In this document: positions 1 to 4,527 of the stretch, piece by piece
Layout of the letters: every line of letters begins with the position of its first letter
Position numbering within the stretch: position 1 is the first letter of the stretch
Origin: Planctomycetaceae bacterium
GTDB lineage: Bacteria; Planctomycetota; Planctomycetia; Pirellulales; Thermoguttaceae
DNA: 6,405 nucleotides
Reading direction: 5' to 3'
Assembly (NCBI GenBank): GCA_003509805.1
Contig: DOMV01000302.1
Coordinates: 6,478-12,882 of the forward strand
Translations under genes and position numbers: made by a program
The notes under the pieces: model-generated
Told to the model about the DNA's origin: nothing
The model's database searches: none
What the model saw: the letters and a program-made list of their open reading frames with translations, nothing else

Positions 1-35
1 AAAAACATGCCGTAGTTTCAGGCCGTTTACAGCAT
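1..35 (-). terminator. Intrinsic terminator of rpsT
   Basis: On the minus strand, 20 nt past the rpsT stop, the arms ATGCTGTA and TACGGCAT pair over 8 bp (one T-G wobble) around a 13-nt loop. A GTTTTT run follows and reaches the window edge, so the T tract may be longer. This is the classic hairpin plus T-run layout of a Rho-independent terminator. The promoter-distal arm and loop lie inside a 23-bp sequence (6-28) repeated exactly at 3919-3941. In that second place the other arm is absent, so no terminator forms there. Confidence 0.72.
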
Positions 36-45
36 ATCTGCCGAT
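6..45 (-). repeat. Start of a further copy of the intergenic element (edge-truncated)
   Basis: Positions 6-28 are identical over 23 bp to 3919-3941, which lie at the gene-distal end of the element copy upstream of purH. Weaker similarity (an ATCGGC motif, then an AT-rich stretch, then AAACGGCC) continues to about 45. The orientation matches the other copies on this strand, so the remainder probably lies left of the window, upstream of the next minus-strand gene. That last point is inference. Confidence 0.55.
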
Positions 46-54
46 GGATTGCGT

Positions 55-327
55 TTACCCCTGCGTTTTCAGTTTTTTAATCATCGCACAGAGCCGGGAT
101 TTTTTGCGCGCGGCGGCATTTTTATGAATGATCTTCTTGTCGCTCGCACGATCGAGAATACGAACCGCATCCTTGAAAAACGCCTCCGCCTCTTCCAGGT
201 TTTTGCTCGTCACCGCCTTGACGACTTTTTTACAACGGTTACGGACCGCCGTTCTCCAAGAGCGATTGCGCTCGCGAACAACGGTGTTTTGACGCAGTCT
301 TTTTTTTGCGCTTTCTGTATTCGGCAT
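55..327 (-). CDS. rpsT: Small ribosomal subunit protein S20 (bS20)
   Basis: The gene encodes a 90-residue, very basic protein of the usual S20 length (about 85-90). It binds 16S rRNA early in assembly of the 30S subunit. The N-terminal SAKKRLRQN (6-14), the Arg/Lys-rich helix around 18-38 (RERNRSWRTAVRNRCKK) and the C-terminal signature LDRASDKKIIHKNAAARKKSRL (58-79) are diagnostic of the family. The ATG at 327 gives the conserved MPNTESAKKR start (family norm MANxKSAKKR). No Shine-Dalgarno precedes it; the preceding bases are AATCACAAAATT. It lies 328 bp downstream of the TPR gene on the same strand, with a copy of the intergenic element between them, so it probably has its own promoter. An intrinsic terminator follows 20 bp after the stop. 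E. coli S20 is autoregulated at translation, but nothing in this leader proves that here. Confidence 0.96.
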   Translation of the reverse strand: MPNTESAKKRLRQNTVVRERNRSWRTAVRNRCKKVVKAVTSKNLEEAEAFFKDAVRILDRASDKKIIHKNAAARKKSRLCAMIKKLKTQG

Positions 328-423
328 AATTTTGTGATTGAAACTGGAGGCCGGAGGCCGGAGGTGGAAAAAAAGAGGGATTGGTCTTCAGGTTGAAATC
401 GAACGTGCGGAAAACCGGCAACG
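328..423 (-). promoter_or_regulatory. rpsT leader region, pyrimidine-rich with CCTCC repeats
   Basis: These 96 bp separate the rpsT start from the end of the element core. On the gene-sense strand they hold a T-rich pyrimidine stretch (CCCTCTTTTTTTCC) followed by three near-identical 7-bp units (GGAGGCC-type on the plus strand, 346-366). Read as mRNA this gives CACCTCCGGCCTCCGGCCTCC-like repeats, which resemble the anti-Shine-Dalgarno end of 16S rRNA. There is no ribosome-binding site next to the ATG. A promoter is expected at or just downstream of the element core, but I cannot identify -35/-10 boxes with confidence. Confidence 0.35.
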
Positions 424-582
424 ATACTGGAAACGCGATGAAAACGGACATTTGGCCAAGCCTTCCTGCCGCACTCGCTTGCTCCAACTTTTGTTAATGC
501 AAGCATTTACGCGGGTTGTGCGCGCGGCAGGCGATTGTTCGCGGGAACAGTTTCGGGCCGTTTGCGGTGTAAAAAGCCGCAA
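424..582 (-). repeat. Intergenic element, copy A (upstream of rpsT)
   Basis: The core ATACTGGAAACGCGATGAAA lies at 424-443 (plus strand). Positions 424-482 match the complement of 4412-4469 at about 52 of 59 positions with one gap. Next comes a hairpin (477-504; stem GCTTGC/GCAAGC with an inner AAC/GTT pair), then TTGTTCGCGGGA (535-546), shared with copies B and C. After that comes a CAGTTTCGGGCCGTTTGC block resembling the distal end of copy B, but about 13 bp shorter. At its far end TTGCGG/CCGCAA (562-582) forms a 6-bp hairpin with a 9-nt loop, 74 nt past the TPR gene's stop and without a T-run. The copy fills most of the 328-bp gap between the TPR gene and rpsT. No open frame here looks like a gene. 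Confidence 0.75.
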
Positions 583-655
583 TTCACGAGAAGAAGGGGG
601 AGGCGGGTACGAACCCTCTCCCTCCGCCCCAGTGCTCCCTGCTCGCGACCTCGTC

Positions 656-2017
656 CTAATTTTGCCCTCTTTTGGTCGCTTTGTCCAGTAGCTCCCCCAC
701 ATCTTTATAAGAAAAATCGACGGCGGCCAACTGGGAAGCGTATTGTTCGGCGGAATCGTACTCACCGAGTCCGAGGGCAAGTTTCGCGACCAGGTAGAGC
801 GCTTTTTTCTTGGAATCATTATTCTCGGTAATCGCTTCGACCGCTTCCCGGTAGTGCGACATCGCGAGTTTATATTGCTTGATTTGTTGGAAACACTGTC
901 CTAACGCCAGTAAACAATCGCCTTTACGCATCGAGTCCGCTTTCGCGTGCTGGAATTCGCTGATCGCTTCCTTGTACATTCCTCGCTGGAGCAGCAACAT
1001 GCCGTATTCGAACCGATAACCGGAGTGGGCGGGATGATTTTGGATACGAAACCGGGCCAATTCCAGAGTTTTCGCGTCCAGTTCCTCTTTTACCTTGTAA
1101 AATTCATCCCGGATGTCCGCCGATTTCGCTTTTTCGAATTCCTCCTTCAACTGAACCGCTTTGTTTTGCAACCGTTGTTTCTGGGTGTCCAAGAGGCGTT
1201 CAAGTTGGTCGGTGGCGCCGGGAGAAAGCTCGACGACCTTCCGGAAATGAATTTCCGCTTTTTCGTAATTGCCCGACTGGTAATAGTATTGGGCGAATTC
1301 GAGATAATTGGCGACATCCCCCGGATTTTTCTTGATTCGACGTTCGACCTGCTCTTCATAGGTCAACTTTCTTCCCATGACATCTTCCGATTCACTGGTG
1401 GCCGACTTCATTTGTTCGGCGACGCCGCGAACCTGTTTCGAATCGCCGCTTTCGTAACCTCCCTTGTGGATGGTTTTTTCGACGTGAATGTCCTTCATCG
1501 CCTTGATCGCTTCCGGATCGTCCGGTTTCACTTTGCGGATGCGGGCCCAACAGGCGAGCGCTTCATCGTACAGATGATCCTCGCGAAGAACTTCGGCAAG
1601 ATTCCGGTTCGCTTCCAGATCGTTCGGATCGGCCTCCACGGCGAAGCGGAAGGCAACCCGGGCCGACTCGTCGTTGTGCATTTCGAGGCAGGCTTTCCCG
1701 AGCGCCACCAGGACCGGGGCGTCCCAGGGGAACGACTTGAGGGTCTTGACGCTCGCTTCGAAGATTTGTTCCGGTTTTTTCGTACGGAACGACGGTGCGC
1801 CGATTTTGCCGAAAAACCCCCGTTTTTTCCTGTCGGCGAATTTTCGCTTCAAGTTTTCGAAAAACGATTTCAGGTAAATCACATTCCCGGGATCGCCGAG
1901 AACGCATTCCTCGAACATGTCGGCCGCGTAGTCGAAACTCGCGACCATCATCTGTTTGTTGCCGTGTTCGAATAATTTTTGGAACTTGGCACGCTGCTCC
2001 GATGTAATCGTGGACAT
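656..2017 (-). CDS. TPR-repeat protein with central coiled coil, function unknown
   Basis: The protein has 453 residues and neither a signal peptide nor a membrane segment, so it is probably cytoplasmic. Tetratricopeptide-like helix pairs are visible at about 17-44 (ASFDYAADMFEECVLGDPGN), 101-133 (ARVAFRFAVEADPND), 134-167 (YDEALACWARIRKVKPDD), 235-268 (GNYEKAEIHFRKVVELSPG), 332-363 (GMYKEAISEFQHAKAD), 365-397 and 404-437 (GEYDSAEQYASQLAAVD). Two groups of repeats are separated by a charged, probably coiled-coil stretch at about 276-320 (KQRLQNKAVQLKEEFEKAK...). A basic linker lies at 55-81 (KRKFADRKKRGFFGKIG). TPR proteins act as scaffolds for protein-protein contacts, so no specific partner can be named. 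The ATG at 2017 is the first in frame, with at best a weak GGAT before it. It lies 105 bp downstream of purH on the same strand and could be cotranscribed, although a hairpin and a degenerate element copy lie between. I do not recognise a named gene. Confidence 0.9.
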   Translation of the reverse strand: MSTITSEQRAKFQKLFEHGNKQMMVASFDYAADMFEECVLGDPGNVIYLKSFFENLKRKFADRKKRGFFGKIGAPSFRTKKPEQIFEASVKTLKSFPWDAPVLVALGKACLEMHNDESARVAFRFAVEADPNDLEANRNLAEVLREDHLYDEALACWARIRKVKPDDPEAIKAMKDIHVEKTIHKGGYESGDSKQVRGVAEQMKSATSESEDVMGRKLTYEEQVERRIKKNPGDVANYLEFAQYYYQSGNYEKAEIHFRKVVELSPGATDQLERLLDTQKQRLQNKAVQLKEEFEKAKSADIRDEFYKVKEELDAKTLELARFRIQNHPAHSGYRFEYGMLLLQRGMYKEAISEFQHAKADSMRKGDCLLALGQCFQQIKQYKLAMSHYREAVEAITENNDSKKKALYLVAKLALGLGEYDSAEQYASQLAAVDFSYKDVGELLDKATKRGQN

Positions 2018-2042
2018 GGGCTATCCGAAAAAACAAGTGGTG

Positions 2043-2106
2043 TACTGAAAACGGCAATACAGGAAAACCGGAGACATTTCCCGAAGCCAATGTTTCGGGC
2101 ACTCTC
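2043..2106 (-). repeat. Degenerate copy of the intergenic element (upstream of the TPR gene)
   Basis: On the minus strand this stretch reads GAGAGTGCCC, then GGCTTCGGGAAATGTC, then CGGTTTTC, and ends in GTTTTCAGTA. The same blocks occur in the same order in copy A (GCGAGTGCGG, GGCTTGGCCAAATGTC, CGTTTTC, GTTTCCAGTA), with short insertions. The AGTA end lies 25 nt before the ATG of the TPR gene, closer than in the other copies. The resemblance was judged by eye and is partial; chance or convergent base composition cannot be excluded. Confidence 0.42.
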
Positions 2107-2124
2107 AACGACTTTCCGGTTTTC
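2062..2124 (-). terminator. Possible terminator or processing hairpin after purH
   Basis: GAAAACCGGA (2063-2072) and TCCGGTTTTC (2115-2124) form a perfect 10-bp inverted repeat that overlaps the purH stop codon (2123-2125). Inside lies a second perfect stem, CCCGAA/TTCGGG (2080-2085 and 2094-2099), with an 8-nt loop. The result is a nested structure at the 3' end of the purH message. There is no proper T-run after it on the minus strand, so it may be a weak terminator, an mRNA-end stabiliser or a processing site rather than a standard intrinsic terminator. Confidence 0.4.
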
Positions 2125-3697
2125 AGTGCTTGAAATGCCGCCGTTGCGTGAAAATCATGGGAATTCCGTAACGGTTGGCCGCCTCGATAACCATTTCATC
2201 CTTACGCGACCCCCCCGGCTGGATGATCGCCGCAATTCCTTGAGTCGCGGCAACTTCCACCGAATCGGGAAACGGAAAAAACGCGTCGCTCCCGAGGACC
2301 GCCCCGACGCTGCGGCCGCCCGCTTTTTTCAAGGCGATCTCGACGGAATCGACCCGACTCATCTGGCCGGCCCCGGCTCCGAGCAGCATACGGTCCTTGC
2401 ACACCGTGATCGCGTTCGATTTGACGTGCCGGACCATTTCCCAGGCGAAACGCAGGTCGTCCATCTGTCGCGGCTCCGGTTTTTTCTCCGTGACGATCTG
2501 CCAAAGTTTTTCCGGGTCGGGCAACACGTCGGCTTCCTGGTACAGCGCTCCTCCTTCGATCGGCCGGACCGACCATCGCGACGACGCCGTGCCGAAGGGG
2601 CCGCAATGGAGCAACCGCACGTTTTCCCTCCATTTCGGCTTCGTTTTCAGGATTTCGAGCGCTTCCGGGGTGAACTCCGGGGCGATGATCGCTTCGACGA
2701 ACAGGCCGGGCGTCGCAAGGTATTCGGCCGCTTCCGCGTCAAGAGGACAATTGAATCCGAGAACGCTCCCGAACGCGCTGAGCGGGTCGCCTTCCATCGC
2801 CTTTCGCGTCGCGTCGACGGCGGATTCGGCGAGCGCAGCCCCGCAGGGATTGTTGTGTTTGAGGACGACCGCCGCCGGCCGGTCGAAGGCGCGAACGATG
2901 GCAAGCGCGGCATCCAAATCCAGCAGGTTGTTGTAAGACAGTTCCTTGCCGTTCAATTGGCGCGAGGTGACGACGCTGGGCCCCCCGCTTTTCCGGTCAA
3001 GGTAAAGCGCCGCCTGTTGGTGCGGGTTCTCGCCGTACCGCAACACCGTGCTCCGGCGGTAGGAAACGGAAAGCGTATTCGGGAAGGGACCGTCCTGATC
3101 GTGCTCGTTGAAATACCGCGAAATGGCCGTGTCATAGGCGGCCGTATGGTTGAAAGCGTCCCGGGCAAGGCTTCGGCGAAGCTGGAGCGTGGTCGTCCCC
3201 GTCGTTTGTATCTGTTCCAAAACGAGTGAATACTGGCCCGAATCCGTGATAATGGTTACGAACTCGTGGTTTTTGGCCGCCGCCCGGACCATCGACGGAC
3301 CGCCGATATCGATGTTTTCAATCGCTTCCTCATCGGTCGCTCCTTCCCGGGCCACGGTCGCCTCGAACGGATAAAGATTGACGACGACCAGTTCGAAGCA
3401 GTGGATTCCGTGTTCCGCGACGGCGTTCATGTCGCCGAGCGTGTCGCGACGGCAGAGAATTCCGCCGAAAACCCGTGGATGGAGCGTTTTCAACCGGCCG
3501 TCCATCATTTCCGGAAAACCGGTATAAGCGGCAATATCGTGGACGGGAATTCCTTCTTTTTCCAGGTGGGCGCGCGTCCCGCCGGTGCTGTAAATTTCAA
3601 CACCCGCGGCATTTAAGCCCTTGGCGAAAGCGGTCAGGCCCATTTTATCGCTGACACTGATCAAGGCACGTCGGATACGGGGAGATTCCATGGACAT
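2123..3697 (-). CDS. purH: Bifunctional AICAR transformylase / IMP cyclohydrolase
   Basis: PurH converts AICAR to FAICAR with 10-formyltetrahydrofolate and then closes the ring to IMP, the last two steps of de novo purine synthesis in the cytoplasm. The 524 residues match the family length (about 510-530). The N-terminal MGS-like cyclohydrolase domain shows STGGT (37-41), TGFPEMMDGRLKTLHP (59-74), VVNLYPF (105-111) and IDIGGPSMVRAAAKN (129-143). The transformylase domain shows RYGENPHQQAALY (220-232), LNGKELSYNNLLDLDAAL (248-265), the Lys-His pair in VVLKHNNPCGAA (K280, H281, equivalent to the catalytic pair of the human enzyme), SAFGSVLGFN, VKSNAI, GAGQMSRVDS, SDAFFPFPD, IIQPGGS and the C-terminal RRHFKH. 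The frame stays open to 3826, but the upstream part is element DNA, so I start at the ATG at 3697; the ATG at 3691 is equally possible. No Shine-Dalgarno is evident. It is not clustered with other pur genes here. Confidence 0.96.
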   Translation of the reverse strand: MSMESPRIRRALISVSDKMGLTAFAKGLNAAGVEIYSTGGTRAHLEKEGIPVHDIAAYTGFPEMMDGRLKTLHPRVFGGILCRRDTLGDMNAVAEHGIHCFELVVVNLYPFEATVAREGATDEEAIENIDIGGPSMVRAAAKNHEFVTIITDSGQYSLVLEQIQTTGTTTLQLRRSLARDAFNHTAAYDTAISRYFNEHDQDGPFPNTLSVSYRRSTVLRYGENPHQQAALYLDRKSGGPSVVTSRQLNGKELSYNNLLDLDAALAIVRAFDRPAAVVLKHNNPCGAALAESAVDATRKAMEGDPLSAFGSVLGFNCPLDAEAAEYLATPGLFVEAIIAPEFTPEALEILKTKPKWRENVRLLHCGPFGTASSRWSVRPIEGGALYQEADVLPDPEKLWQIVTEKKPEPRQMDDLRFAWEMVRHVKSNAITVCKDRMLLGAGAGQMSRVDSVEIALKKAGGRSVGAVLGSDAFFPFPDSVEVAATQGIAAIIQPGGSRKDEMVIEAANRYGIPMIFTQRRHFKH

Positions 3698-3711
3698 GAT
3701 GAAATGAAAAT

Positions 3712-3734
3712 AAAAAAAACGGATAACCTGTCCG
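3712..3734 (-). promoter_or_regulatory. Small hairpin plus T8 in the purH leader (possible attenuator)
   Basis: In the purH sense strand CGGA-CAGGTTA-TCCG is followed immediately by eight T residues, ending 15 nt before the ATG at 3697. This has the shape of an intrinsic terminator, but the stem is only 4 bp, so its strength is doubtful. A second small stem, CTCCT-TAC-AGGAG (3757-3769), lies just upstream and pairs an AGGAG ribosome-binding-like sequence with CTCCT. Attenuation of purH by this leader is a guess; no known purine riboswitch fold or PurR box was recognised. Confidence 0.28.
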
Positions 3735-3771
3735 AACCGGCTCGCGATAACACGTTCTCCTGTAAGGAGGT

Positions 3772-3960
3772 ATACTGGAAACGCGGTGAAATTGGTTGTT
3801 TGGTGACGGCTGCTTGTTGCACTCACTCACCACAACATCCGTGTAAACATCGGGTTGCATATTTCGTTCGAACAACAAACGCGTTCGGGCAACAAGCGAT
3901 TGTGCGCGGGAGGAGTATCATGCCGTAGTTTCAGGCCGTTTGCCGTATAACGCCGATTCG
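3772..3960 (-). repeat. Intergenic element, copy B (upstream of purH)
   Basis: The core ATACTGGAAACGCGGTGAAA (3772-3791, plus strand) differs from copies A and C at one base. A GCACTC motif (as in copy A) follows in the same relative order, and TTGTGCGCGGGA (3900-3911) matches the block of copies A and C. The distal end 3919-3941 is identical over 23 bp to 6-28. The core lies 74 bp before the purH ATG and points the same way relative to its gene as the other copies. A tandem duplication (3865-3898) is specific to this copy. Confidence 0.72.
3865..3898. repeat. 17-bp tandem direct repeat upstream of purH
   Basis: Two adjacent 17-bp units, CGTTCGAACAACAAACG and CGTTCGGGCAACAAGCG, match at 14 of 17 positions with no spacer. 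They lie inside element copy B, about 170-200 bp before the purH start. They may be a simple local duplication or a pair of protein-binding sites; the sequence alone does not tell. Confidence 0.6.
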
Positions 3961-4170
3961 CCGGGCGCCGAAGGGATTCGGAACATGGGGAGAGAAAGCC
4001 GGAGACGGCATTCCCGGTCCGGCCGCGTCCCGGTGTATTCCAACACGTTCCATTATCTCCGGGAGCACGTGCCTGTCAACATGCGGGAAACAAAACGAAT
4101 TCTCCGTATTCGGTTCTTTTTTAACGATCACGCGGTCCGATGGGTCGGAAAAAGGGTTTGATATCGAGAG
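3961..4170. other. Unassigned stretch between two divergent element copies
   Basis: About 210 bp in the centre of the purH / EF-hand intergenic region. Short open frames exist on both strands, but none has a recognisable protein, a ribosome-binding site or a plausible composition. The only structure noted is a small GCCG-GAGA-CGGC hairpin near 4000. No RNA gene was recognised. Confidence 0.4.
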
Positions 4171-4199
4171 GATGTCGTGTATATTCGAACGGCAGGACA

Positions 4200-4470
4200 A
4201 TCCTCCCGCGAACAACCCCGCGCAGAACCGCCTGCCGCTCGAACGATCCGTTTATACCGAAGCCGGTCGAGTCGTTGGTAAACACAGCCTGTTTGGTCCG
4301 CCCGTTTACCCTCCGTGCGGTGTTGTTTTTCGAGGGCAGGCTCCTTGAAAGCCGGCTTCGGGAAATTTCAACAGCCTTCAGTATAAGCACTTGCTTGAAC
4401 AGACGTTAAAAGCGAGTGAGTGCGGCAGGCGGGCTTGACCGAATGTCCGTTTCATCGCGTTTCCAGTATA
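4200..4470 (+). repeat. Intergenic element, copy C (upstream of the EF-hand gene)
   Basis: The core TTTCATCGCGTTTCCAGTAT occupies 4450-4469, and 4412-4469 matches copy A in the opposite orientation at about 88%. A conserved hairpin lies at 4388-4418 (CACTTGCTT/AAGCGAGTG, 9 bp with one wobble, inner AAC/GTT), equivalent to the one in copy A. TCCCGCGAACAA (4204-4215) matches the blocks of copies A and B. The spacing between block and core is about 235 bp, against 91-108 bp in A and B, so this copy carries roughly 130 extra bp (about 4230-4380, including the palindrome AAGCCGGCTT at 4349-4358). The core ends 58 bp before the ATG of the EF-hand gene. Confidence 0.72.
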
Positions 4471-4482
4471 TGATTCGTCATA
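4469..4482 (+). promoter_or_regulatory. UUCG-loop hairpin directly after the element core
   Basis: TATGA-TTCG-TCATA forms a 5-bp stem closed by a TTCG tetraloop, starting at the last base of the core and 46 nt before the EF-hand ATG. Its first bases, TATGAT, also resemble a -10 box, but no good -35 sits at 16-18 bp spacing. Copy B also has a tight hairpin right after its core (3757-3769). It could be a 5'-leader stem or an operator. Confidence 0.35.
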
Positions 4483-4527
4483 CCGGTTTTGGAATTTACC
4501 GCCCGTTTGCAGACCACAAGGTGCTCC

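Noticed and set aside
596..633. GGCGGGTACGAACCC stretch resembling the T-arm of a tRNA
   Set aside because: The five-pair T stem does not form, and no matching acceptor or anticodon arms are found upstream; only a small GGGT/ACCC hairpin remains.
947..1975. Long open frame on the plus strand (342 codons) opposite the TPR gene
   Set aside because: It lies wholly antisense to a convincing TPR gene, has no recognisable domain, and reflects the codon bias of the real gene.
1979..3229. 416-codon plus-strand frame opposite purH
   Set aside because: It is antisense to unmistakable PurH sequence; the Arg-rich composition is typical of a shadow frame.
3698..3826. 43-residue N-terminal extension of purH
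   Set aside because: The PurH fold begins at RRALISVSDK; the extension translates element copy B and has no family counterpart.
3940..4161. 73-codon plus-strand frame in the purH / EF-hand gap
   Set aside because: It begins inside repeat DNA, has no ribosome-binding site, a basic random-looking composition and no known similarity.
4435..4474. TTGACC with TATGAT as a promoter for the EF-hand gene
   Set aside because: The spacing is 28 bp, far from the 16-18 bp needed; no better -35 box was found.
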